In this document: positions 27,464 through 34,690 of the stretch, piece after piece
Numbering within the stretch: position 1 is the first letter of the stretch
Layout: every line of letters starts with the position of its first letter
Origin: Bradyrhizobium agreste
GTDB lineage: Bacteria > Pseudomonadota > Alphaproteobacteria > Rhizobiales > Xanthobacteraceae
Direction: 5' to 3'
Length of the DNA stretch: 64,000 nucleotides
Assembly (NCBI RefSeq): GCF_016031625.1
Contig: NZ_JACCHP010000001.1
Span: 372,001-436,000 of the forward strand
Made by a program: the position numbers and the translations under genes
The notes under the pieces: model-generated
The model's database searches: none
Told to the model about the DNA's origin: nothing
Seen by the model: only the letters and a program-made list of their open reading frames with translations

Positions 27464-28402
27464 TTACGGCTCAAGCGCGACCTGCAAGCCCTCGGCCCCT
27501 TCAACATGGACGTAACGCGGCCCAATCGGCCGCCCCCTGCCGCTGGCGACGGTGACAATGCTTTGCAGAGGAGCGGCGCGCGCGTCCGCCTCAGGACGGG
27601 ACAACATCAGATCGGCGTGAAATAGCCCTTCTGATTCAAGACCGGTGGCATCAAGGCCAAGAGCCGCCAAGCTGGCCAAACACCCTTCAAACTCTTCAGC
27701 ATCGCGAAAGCGACGCTGGACAAAGGTCGCGCCGGAAAGACGTTCTGTCACAAGGCCACGACTGGCGAACGTCGAGGCAAAAGACTCAAATGGAAACATG
27801 CGCAGCACGAAGGAGATGATCCATGGACATTTGTGTGTCGCATCGAGAATTTTGCTGAACGTCTTCTCCGTGATGTAGCCGATGCACCCCGTCGACATGA
27901 CAACATCCACAGAGCGGAGAATGTGCGCGCTGTCTGTCCATAGCGGCTCCTGTTCAAGGTCAGCGACAATGCCCTGCTCCAGCAGACCGACATTTGTTGC
28001 GTAGCTGATTGCCGGTGCCGAGACGTCGAGGCCGATAAACCGCGCCAAACCGACATCAGGCCAAGCTGCATAAAAATGGCGATCAAGACGCACCAGTGTC
28101 TCAGAGCTAATCGCCCTCATTTCGCGCCGAGCGTAGCGGTGACGCAGGCCCCCGAAGGTCAGGGGAAAGCGATGCACCGCCGCGTTGATGCCGTATGAAC
28201 AGCCGACGTCAAGCACGACCGGCTTAAGGCCGGTTGCCGAAGCTTTCGCTGCTAGAATTTGCCGCACCACCGGCTCAGCCACGTCAGGGATCATATAATC
28301 CAAGCCTCCGAGAACAGTGAAGTATGCCCTCGGATCATCCAAAGCATAAATATCGTCGAAGATCGCCTTAGACCGATTGATCCGCGAAAAATCTGTTCGC
28401 AC
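27464..28402 (-). CDS. SAM-dependent methyltransferase (class I)
   Basis: A 312-aa cytoplasmic protein. Motif I of class I methyltransferases is VVLDVGCSYGIN (about residues 62-73). A later acidic motif (RFIGLDVSAPAISYA) and the motif IV-like region VDVVMSTGCIGYITEKTFSK follow. The substrate is unknown. The gene lies upstream of the thioredoxin-like gene in the same orientation, but the intervening 320 bp carry a separate NifA/sigma-54 promoter, so the two need not be cotranscribed. No promoter was recognised before its own start. It appears intact. Confidence 0.8.
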   Translation of the reverse strand: MRTDFSRINRSKAIFDDIYALDDPRAYFTVLGGLDYMIPDVAEPVVRQILAAKASATGLKPVVLDVGCSYGINAAVHRFPLTFGGLRHRYARREMRAISSETLVRLDRHFYAAWPDVGLARFIGLDVSAPAISYATNVGLLEQGIVADLEQEPLWTDSAHILRSVDVVMSTGCIGYITEKTFSKILDATHKCPWIISFVLRMFPFESFASTFASRGLVTERLSGATFVQRRFRDAEEFEGCLASLAALGLDATGLESEGLFHADLMLSRPEADARAAPLQSIVTVASGRGRPIGPRYVHVEGAEGLQVALEP

Positions 28403-28752
28403 CCACTGTCTCCCATCTCATTTTGCAGCCCAGCCAAAGGCTGCTGCTTCCAAGTACTCGATAACCTATCTCAGAAGTTGGGCGAGGTGCACCTTCATCG
28501 TGCTTTTTTTCGGCTCGCATCGTGAGACAGAGGCCCAAGCTCTCTATTGCACGGTAGTAGAACGCAGATGCCCATCCGATCCGTACTTTTAGGTGCGCCT
28601 CGAGCCGAACCGATGCGCGCCGATGTTCGGCGGACACGCGGCTGCCAAAAGCTTCGAGCCAGCACAGTCCTTGCGCATCAACACTCGCCGGCGCGGAACC
28701 AAACCTGTCATCACTGCGCGCAGGAATCATCGCATCGGCAGGGCCTCACTCT

Positions 28753-28786
28753 TTGTCAGCTTCTCGCAAGCTGTCCCTGCTAGCAT
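28753..28786 (+). promoter_or_regulatory. tts box
   Basis: Reads TTGTCAGCTTCTCGCAAGCT then GTCCCTGCTAGCAT, a near-consensus tts box. It precedes a 67-codon ORF on the same strand by 50 bp. Confidence 0.9.
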
Positions 28787-28835
28787 GACGAGAATAGGTC
28801 ATCTCGCGGCAACGCCGCTATCTGGGTGTTACGAC

Positions 28836-29039
28836 ATGGACGCAGGCGTAGCCGACATCGCAGCAACGGGGCCAGAGGCTGGCCCAAACACCGATAACGC
28901 CGGGAACGGCGGCGACAACTCGCCCGCAGCATTGTTGCAGCGAGCCTTCGAAAAAGCTCTGGTTTCCGTCGCTACCCAAGTCATAAGCGATTTCCAGTCG
29001 GATATGGATGACGCCATGAGCGAGCTAGATGATGGGTAG
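28836..29039 (+). CDS. Small acidic protein (67 aa) behind a tts box
   Basis: Begins MDAGVADIAATGPEAGPN and ends with an amphipathic helix (AALLQRAFEKALVSVATQ, then DDAMSELDDG). It has no signal peptide. Size and the single C-terminal helix recall needle or pilus subunits such as NopA, or a small secreted Nop, but no family is recognised. An in-frame ATG at 28785 lies inside the tts box and cannot be the start if the box is the promoter. The ribosome binding site before 28836 is weak. Position directly behind a tts box is the main support. Confidence 0.55.
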   Translation: MDAGVADIAATGPEAGPNTDNAGNGGDNSPAALLQRAFEKALVSVATQVISDFQSDMDDAMSELDDG

Positions 29040-29679
29040 CCCCCCGGATTCTCGGACGCGCACGGGAAAGGATGTCGGACGGACGGTCAAATCGAGAACG
29101 ATCGGGCGAAGCAAGCCAGACTTGGCAATAACAGCAGCTGGACGCGTCTTAGGTGATCCTCCAGGTCGGCGGCGCGAGCGGGTCCGCAAATCCGATCGCA
29201 CTCGGATCTATCGGAAAGCGCCGCAGCGACTTTCTTTTGCCTTCCGCAGTGGCAAAGCTGCACTGCAACTCAGGAGGCTTAACGGTGGCCCAAGCTTAAG
29301 GGCACCCCAAGTCCAGCGGCCTACCCCCTATTCTCCGATGCGGGTTCACGCGGAGCGCTCACGGACCGCTCCATTTTGATGATAAATTGTGCGAGCTAGG
29401 ATGTTCTCGATTAGATCTGCAGCCGCCCGCGAACTCGTCCGCCTTCTAAGTTTTCCTTAAAATCGGCAGCTTTGGCGCTCGGGGCGCTCATACCTGCGCA
29501 ACTGCTCGATCGCTGGCACCAGCATTGAAGGTTGTTGCGGGTACCTGATCCTAAGTCACGGCCTGTTTGTCGGTACGATTGGCCCCAAAGCTCAGACCGC
29601 CCGGATCGCGCGACGAGAGCGGCGATCCTGGATCGATACGCCGCCGCACCTAATATCCTCAAATCTCGCCCAACACGAA
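29040..29679. other. Stretch without a recognisable gene
   Basis: Frames on both strands up to 116 codons show no motif or ribosome binding site. It ends at the nopE terminator. Confidence 0.4.
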
Positions 29680-29701
29680 AAGCGGGCGCTAGCGCCCGCT
29701 T
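29680..29701 (-). terminator. Rho-independent terminator of nopE
   Basis: A perfect 22-bp palindrome (AAGCGGGCGCT/AGCGCCCGCTT). Read on the minus strand the GC-rich stem is followed by TTTTCG. It lies 42 bp after the nopE stop. Confidence 0.85.
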
Positions 29702-29742
29702 CAGTGACTTACCCGATAAGCTGGAACGCTGCCCAGTACCCG

Positions 29743-31158
29743 TCAGGCTTTCGACGATGCGCCTGGGTTCTCATTGCTATCGATGATCGCCTGGTTCACT
29801 TGGCGTCCAGACCGATCAACCCAGCCCGAGCCTGGTTGTTCATAAATCGTTTGCGCTCCATCCGATGTCAGCTGATCAAGCGCACGCCCCGCATTCGACT
29901 GCGTCACCCTCAGATTGTTCTTACCGTCGAAGCGGTCTCCCAGCCCTTCGACAACCATGGCATTGTCGCCGTTGGTAATGGTCAGCTTCGAGGCCATGGT
30001 TTTGCCGTGGCCGATATCGACGGTGTCGACGGTAATCTTCGTGCCGTCGTCGAGCTGGAAAGTCATGTTCTTCTTGAAGTCAAAATCGATCTTGCCGTCA
30101 CCGTCAGCATCGACGTGGGGATCGCCTTTAACCGCCGTGACCTTACCGGTTTGATTGTTACGAATGAGCACCGTCCCGTCATTTTCGGCGACCAAGATCG
30201 AATACTTATCACCAAGCTTGATCTCAGCCACGCCGTCCCTGACCTCATGCGACCACACTGGCGCCGGCAGAGACGACCGCTGAGATGACTGCGCGGGTGC
30301 CTGAGCGACCGCAACGGGCACCATCGCGAGAGGCGGCGGCGGCGGAGGAACGAAGAAGACGGGGGCCGTAGAGGCAGGCGCCGCGCTCGCATATTGGTAG
30401 TTGCCCGGCCCGCGCCCTTCTTCGCCAGCATCGATACTCGCCTGATTCACCGCGCGTCCGGCGCCATCGACCCAGCCTTGGCCACTCTCATGGATCGTCT
30501 GGGCACCATCGGACGTCAGCTCGTCGAGGGTCATGCCAGCATTCGACTGCGTCACCCTCAGATTGTTTTTGCCATCCTTGTCGTCCCCGAGCCCCTCGAC
30601 AACCATCGCGTTATGGCCGTTCGTAATGGTAAGCCTTGAGGAGATGGCCTGACCATTACCGTAGTCGACATTATTGACAGTAATTTTCGTGCCGTCGTCG
30701 AGCTCGAACGTCATGTCCTTCTTGAAATCGAAGTCATCCTTGCCGTCTCCGTCGGCATCGACGTGGGGGTCGCCATGAATCACTGTGACATGGCCGGTCT
30801 GGTTATTGCGAACTGTCCAGGTGCCATCCTTCTCATTGGCCGTAATGGTATACTTATCGCCAAGGTTGATCGTGGCCTTGCCATCCTTGACCTCATGCGT
30901 CCACACTGGATCCACAGCAGGCTGAGAATTCTGATTCAACTGGCTCATCAGCATGGTGGGAGGAGGAGGCGCCATCATGTACGCCTGGGTCGTAACGATG
31001 ACTGGGGTCACGGCGACGGGAACGACACTCGGAACGACCGCACTGGGCCCCAGCAAGGCGTTGAAAGCGGGAGTGACAACCGCACCTTCTGGCGCCACTC
31101 CGTTCATCGAATCGAGCGCGCCGACTACGGGGAGACCGGCCACGGGAAGATACTGCAT
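29743..31158 (-). CDS. nopE: NopE, type III effector with two metal-induced autocleavage domains
   Basis: A 471-aa secreted effector. It carries two DUF1521 (MIIA) domains, about residues 85-240 and 300-455. Each contains the known autocleavage site GDPHVD (residues 129-134 and 345-350), directly followed by the calcium-binding-like DADGDGKxDFD. In B. japonicum NopE1 and NopE2, calcium triggers cleavage between Asp and Pro at this site. Both sites are intact here. A Pro-rich linker (residues 261-300) separates the domains. No Sec signal is present, as expected for a type III substrate. A tts box lies about 220 bp upstream and a strong terminator follows. Confidence 0.93.
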   Translation of the reverse strand: MQYLPVAGLPVVGALDSMNGVAPEGAVVTPAFNALLGPSAVVPSVVPVAVTPVIVTTQAYMMAPPPPTMLMSQLNQNSQPAVDPVWTHEVKDGKATINLGDKYTITANEKDGTWTVRNNQTGHVTVIHGDPHVDADGDGKDDFDFKKDMTFELDDGTKITVNNVDYGNGQAISSRLTITNGHNAMVVEGLGDDKDGKNNLRVTQSNAGMTLDELTSDGAQTIHESGQGWVDGAGRAVNQASIDAGEEGRGPGNYQYASAAPASTAPVFFVPPPPPPLAMVPVAVAQAPAQSSQRSSLPAPVWSHEVRDGVAEIKLGDKYSILVAENDGTVLIRNNQTGKVTAVKGDPHVDADGDGKIDFDFKKNMTFQLDDGTKITVDTVDIGHGKTMASKLTITNGDNAMVVEGLGDRFDGKNNLRVTQSNAGRALDQLTSDGAQTIYEQPGSGWVDRSGRQVNQAIIDSNENPGASSKA

Positions 31159-31378
31159 TTAGTTCACTCCTGTTGCATAGAAGAAAGCTGTAAAACTGCG
31201 AGCGTTACGCGCATAGTTAACCAAGGCACGCCGCTTCAGATCTGCATGAGAACGCACCATTTTGCCCATCGGAGCGAATGGCTGCTTCTCCTTGCCAGAA
31301 CAGCAGCCCTAATGAGATCCTTCCACTCATCCCGCCGCAGTAACGGCACGAGCACATGCCGCACATTCAACTCACAGG

Positions 31379-31413
31379 AACTTTAGCCCCAATACCTGTC
31401 GAAAAGCTGACGA
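31379..31413 (-). promoter_or_regulatory. tts box of nopE
   Basis: The minus strand reads TCGTCAGCTTTTCGACAGGT then ATTGGGGCTAAAG, matching the tts-box consensus in its first half exactly. It is about 220 bp before the nopE ATG. Confidence 0.88.
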
Positions 31414-32024
31414 CGATGAGGGACCGAAGTCGCACCCCACTTTGACATCGATCGGATGTCCGATGACCCTGAACTGTATCGCAAGCTTCAGGCCTCCTCC
31501 CCTTTGGCAAGAATCGTCTGGAGCAAAGGCGCCCGCACATGTGTTCACGATGAGTGACGCGACGGCTGCCGGTAATCGACCAATCATCCCATAGCACCAC
31601 GAAATCAGCGCCCCCGCCGGTCCTGCACACTATCCGCGAGCAGCGATGGAACGCCTCCAGAGATGATTTGTGAACGCCCGAGGCAACACGGTCAGTTTCC
31701 CCATCATCAAGACTTCCCGAAACCAGACCTGCTTTCGCCAGCCGCCCATGTTAGGCGAACGGACGAGTGAAGCGCAGACCGACACCTGCCCAACTCGATG
31801 ACCCTGTCGTCCGCTTCCGTCTCCCCCTTTCGCTGCACGCAAGCCACATGCTCCGCAGCAGGCTCCGTGAGGTAAAATCATTGCTGAACGCGCAGGTAAG
31901 CACCGCTCAGCCCGCCTCGTCCAAGCCGACTACACGCACGGCAGGGAACGCCCTGGCGAGCCGATGATTGCGAGCAGATGCAAGGCTGCCGCAAAAGACC
32001 AACTCAGTCGGCTCAACGTGAGAC
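31414..32024. other. Intergenic region between two divergent tts boxes
   Basis: No gene that I can support. A minus-strand frame at 31372-31587 (MIGRLPAAVASLIVNTCAGA and so on) looks slightly protein-like but has no context or ribosome binding site, and it runs into the tts box. Confidence 0.4.
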
Positions 32025-32058
32025 TCGTCAGCTTCTCGAAAGGTAGCGCCCCTAGCAT
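32025..32058 (+). promoter_or_regulatory. tts box of the nopC-nopA-rhcD-rhcV operon
   Basis: Reads TCGTCAGCTTCTCGAAAGGT then AGCGCCCCTAGCAT, almost the full consensus. It is 66 bp before the nopC ATG. Confidence 0.93.
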
Positions 32059-32124
32059 GAGACCGCTGAAATCTAGGCGAGCAGTCGTCTATTGAACGCA
32101 ACAAGACGAGCATAGGAGAATGCG

Positions 32125-32433
32125 ATGATCGGAGAAATGATCGGAAGCGCTGCCGGCGGATACCTTGGCGGTCCCGCCGGAGCCGCCATTGGTTCGGCAC
32201 TGGGCGGGACCGTGGACAAGGTCTTCGACAAGGTGGTCCACACCTTGGTGCCCGAGCAGGGTGACCACGATAAGGCCGCAGTCCACAAAGACGCCGGCGA
32301 AAAGAGCGAGGTACAGGCCAAGCCCGACACTCTCGGCAAGAGCCCGGAGCTCAACCTTGGTCTCAGCACTCTCGGCGGTACGCCCATGTTTCTTTCCATT
32401 CCTGCGATCGTTTCGCCGGCCCGAGTCTCGTAA
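32125..32433 (+). CDS. nopC: NopC, secreted type III protein
   Basis: A 102-aa protein, the usual size of NopC, with the Gly/Ala-rich N-terminus MIGEMIGSAAGGYLGGPA and VDKVFDKVVHTLVP. NopC is secreted through the rhizobial system and acts as an effector in some strains. The ribosome binding site AGGAG is 6 nt before the ATG. It is followed 42 bp later by nopA, the conserved rhizobial order. Confidence 0.85.
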   Translation: MIGEMIGSAAGGYLGGPAGAAIGSALGGTVDKVFDKVVHTLVPEQGDHDKAAVHKDAGEKSEVQAKPDTLGKSPELNLGLSTLGGTPMFLSIPAIVSPARVS

Positions 32434-32475
32434 CAAATCAGACCCAACGATATCCGAAAAGAAAGGTGAATAGAC

Positions 32476-32667
32476 ATGGCGGTTGACAATGTTGGCGGCA
32501 ATGGCGGCGCTGCTGGTGCCCAGCAGACCGGTGATGCGGGCTTCCAGAATCAGATGGCTGAATTCGAGCGTGTTAGCCAGAAGGTTCAGGCCCAGGCCGT
32601 GGCGATGCGCAGAATCACGACCGAACTCTCGTCCGAGAAGAAGGTCGCCGACGAGCGCGTCCAGTAA
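32476..32667 (+). CDS. nopA: NopA, type III pilus/needle subunit
   Basis: A 63-aa protein, close to the usual length of NopA (about 60-73 aa). A glycine-rich N-terminus (MAVDNVGGNGGAAGAQ) is followed by an alpha-helical C-terminal half (FERVSQKVQAQAVAMRRITT). NopA polymerises into the extracellular pilus needed for effector delivery. The ribosome binding site AAAGGTG precedes the ATG. The gap to rhcD is 119 bp and includes a possible attenuating hairpin (GCCGTACGGCACTGCCGTACGGC, about 32739-32761). Confidence 0.88.
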   Translation: MAVDNVGGNGGAAGAQQTGDAGFQNQMAEFERVSQKVQAQAVAMRRITTELSSEKKVADERVQ

Positions 32668-32736
32668 TTCTGCAAGACGCCTGGCTCACCGCGTTGCTAC
32701 CGTCGCCGCCGCGCTGTGAATGACGAAATCTGGATG

Positions 32737-32761
32737 AGCCGTACGGCACTGCCGTACGGCT
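32737..32761 (+). terminator. Hairpin between nopA and rhcD
   Basis: GCCGTACGGC and a second GCCGTACGGC separated by ACT form a strong 10-bp stem, followed by TTCTCTCGTT. It could act as a partial terminator or as an RNA-processing/stabilising element, making nopA mRNA more abundant than the downstream apparatus genes, as expected for a needle subunit. Confidence 0.6.
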
Positions 32762-32786
32762 TCTCTCGTTATTCAGGAGATTGTCC

Positions 32787-33680
32787 GTGAACGAATCGGT
32801 TTCCCTCGAGTTCGAGGTGCTTTCGGGGCTCTATACAGGCCTCAAGGGCAAGGCGGCGGGCGACGGCAGCATTGTCGGCAGCGGCCTCGATGCCGACATT
32901 ATCTTCGTTGAACAAGGGCTCGAACCGCATCACCTCCGCATCATCCCGCAGCGCGATTCGATTGAGGTCGAGGCACTCGCTGCCGATATCCGCATAGACG
33001 GTCACGAGAGCATCACTTCGGGCGAGCGCGTCAGTGTGCCCCTTCCTGCGGTCGTTCATGTTGGCGCGATGTCCATCCGCTGGTCGATATTGGATTTCAA
33101 GCCAGTTGCTTCGAGCAAGCGCTCGCGCAGCTCGATCGTGGCACTCAGCCTGATCTTGCTCATCCCTGTGGTGATCGGCACCGTCTCAACTATCTTCGCT
33201 CCCAGCGATAGCGCGGTGGCGCTAAGCACTGAGTCATCGCGCGCGGTCGAGATTGCCGCCAAACCAACCGTCGACCTTTTTGATGCAAGGGCTGCTGATG
33301 GAATAGCCGAATCGCTGCGGCAGCAGGTCGCACGAGCGGGCCTTCTTGATGTCAAGATCGGGGCGGGGCTCGGCGTTGTGACCGCGGAAGGCACAATTAC
33401 GCCGAGCCTCGTCGCAAAATGGAAGGAAATCCAGCAATGGTTCGATCATCAAACCAACGGCACTCCTACTCTTGTGAATGCTGTCACAGTGAAAGAGGAG
33501 AAGATGCCGTCTTCGATTGCTGTCCAAGCTGTCTGGCGCGGAAGCGAACCTTATCTGCTTATTGCCGGCCAGAAGTATTTCGTCGGCGCGCTCTTGAGTA
33601 ATGGATGGACCGTTGATCGAATTGAGGATGGACGAGTTCTGCTCAGTCGCAACGGCCGATCTGCCGCTTTGCCATATTAA
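32787..33680 (+). CDS. rhcD: Type III inner-membrane ring protein RhcD (SctD family; Y4yQ-like)
   Basis: The GTG at 32787 is chosen because AGGAGA sits 7 nt before it; a TTG two codons earlier has no spacing. The 297-aa product has an N-terminal cytoplasmic FHA-like domain (about 5-100, with SGLDADIIFVEQGLEPHHLR) and a single transmembrane helix (about 118-140). Its periplasmic ring-building part contains LLDVKIGAGLGVVTAEGTIT. SctD forms the inner-membrane ring with RhcJ. It is shorter than enterobacterial SctD proteins, as usual in rhizobia. Confidence 0.85.
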   Translation: MNESVSLEFEVLSGLYTGLKGKAAGDGSIVGSGLDADIIFVEQGLEPHHLRIIPQRDSIEVEALAADIRIDGHESITSGERVSVPLPAVVHVGAMSIRWSILDFKPVASSKRSRSSIVALSLILLIPVVIGTVSTIFAPSDSAVALSTESSRAVEIAAKPTVDLFDARAADGIAESLRQQVARAGLLDVKIGAGLGVVTAEGTITPSLVAKWKEIQQWFDHQTNGTPTLVNAVTVKEEKMPSSIAVQAVWRGSEPYLLIAGQKYFVGALLSNGWTVDRIEDGRVLLSRNGRSAALPY

Positions 33681-33713
33681 GGTCTCTACCCTGCAAGAAA
33701 GAAGGAGAAGGCA

Positions 33714-34250
33714 ATGGCTAGGCTGCCCCAGCACGCCGTAGGGCCCGGCACCTCGTCGCAGGGGTTAGATGTGGGTCAGCACGCACCGGTCGTCGGCTCG
33801 CCTCCGTCACAAGGTGACAAAATCGAAGTCGGGGGCGTTCATGCGGATGGCGGCACGAAACGCGCGTCGTGGCGCGAAGCGTATTCGCATCATTTGCCAA
33901 TTGATGGTGCGAGCGAAGCGGCGCTCGAGGTCAACTCCGTCGGTGCCATCTCGCGCGTCGCTTTGTTCGAAAGCGAGGCAGGGGCAAATGAGGCCGATCT
34001 ACGCACGGTATTGGCTGCGCTTTATGGTCCCAATCTGTCACGCGGCCTACTCTCCTTCGTCGTTCCACGCCTCCGTCATCCGGACGTGCTGCGCGCCGAC
34101 AAGCATGGTGTTCTTCTGGAGCGCTTGACCCGCGCGTTGGAGGCGACGCCGGATGACAAGACGGCGCGTGAGTGTTTGGCGATCCTGCGGGAGGAACTTC
34201 AGCGCTTGTTGATGCTTCGGCAGAATCAAAACAGCTTAATCAAGGGCTAG
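33714..34250 (+). CDS. Unknown type III operon protein (178 aa) between rhcD and rhcV
   Basis: The ribosome binding site AGAAGGAGAAGG precedes the ATG. The product has a polar N-terminal 70 residues and a helical C-terminal domain (DLRTVLAALYGPNLSRGLLS, LLERLTRALEATPDD, LREELQRLLMLRQNQN). There is no membrane segment. Together with the next gene it lies directly before rhcV, the position of yscX-yscY before lcrD in Yersinia. A YscX-like or gatekeeper-like role is therefore a possibility, but I see no diagnostic motif. Confidence 0.7.
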   Translation: MARLPQHAVGPGTSSQGLDVGQHAPVVGSPPSQGDKIEVGGVHADGGTKRASWREAYSHHLPIDGASEAALEVNSVGAISRVALFESEAGANEADLRTVLAALYGPNLSRGLLSFVVPRLRHPDVLRADKHGVLLERLTRALEATPDDKTARECLAILREELQRLLMLRQNQNSLIKG

Positions 34251-34252
34251 CC

Positions 34253-34678
34253 ATGGCCGATCCTGATGGATTGCAGCATGTCCCCGCGCCCGTAGTTCCA
34301 GAAGTCCCCCAATCCCGCGATATTCTGTCGATCTCCGGGCCGGAGCGCGACCTGCTCTGCGCCCTCTCTTATGTCCACCTCGCGTGCGGGCAGAGCGCAC
34401 AAAGTCTGGCTCTGTTGCGAATCGCGGCTCGCGAGCATTCCAACGACGTGGGTCTACTCCGCATTCTAGCCTACACGCTTATCTCCGAGCGCCTAGGCGA
34501 CGAAGCGCTCGATGTGTTGGACCGGCTGGACGCACTTGATACGCAACCCTCTTCCCGCATACCGATGACGCTGTTGCGCAGTCACGCCCTGCGGCAAGCT
34601 GGCCGCATGGCCGAGGCTCGCGAGGTTTTCCAGCGCTATGTGTCATTGCGCTCGAGCACAGTCCTCATCAAACAGTAA
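34253..34678 (+). CDS. TPR-like small protein (possible YscY/SctY-type chaperone)
   Basis: A 141-aa all-helical protein with a TPR pattern: LLCALSYVHLACGQSAQSLA, LRILAYTLISERLGDEALDV and SHALRQAGRMAEAREVFQRY. Type III chaperones of the YscY/YscG kind have this architecture. It starts 2 bp after the preceding gene and ends 12 bp before rhcV, so the three are cotranscribed. A chaperone role for the 178-aa partner is inference from context. Confidence 0.7.
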   Translation: MADPDGLQHVPAPVVPEVPQSRDILSISGPERDLLCALSYVHLACGQSAQSLALLRIAAREHSNDVGLLRILAYTLISERLGDEALDVLDRLDALDTQPSSRIPMTLLRSHALRQAGRMAEAREVFQRYVSLRSSTVLIKQ

Positions 34679-34690
34679 TAGGAATCTTTT

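Noticed and set aside
28785..28835. Upstream in-frame ATG for the 67-aa protein
   Set aside because: It lies within the tts box, upstream of any TtsI-dependent transcription start.
29980..30900. Repeated DNA within nopE as a mobile repeat
   Set aside because: It is the duplicated DUF1521 domain of the protein, not an independent element.
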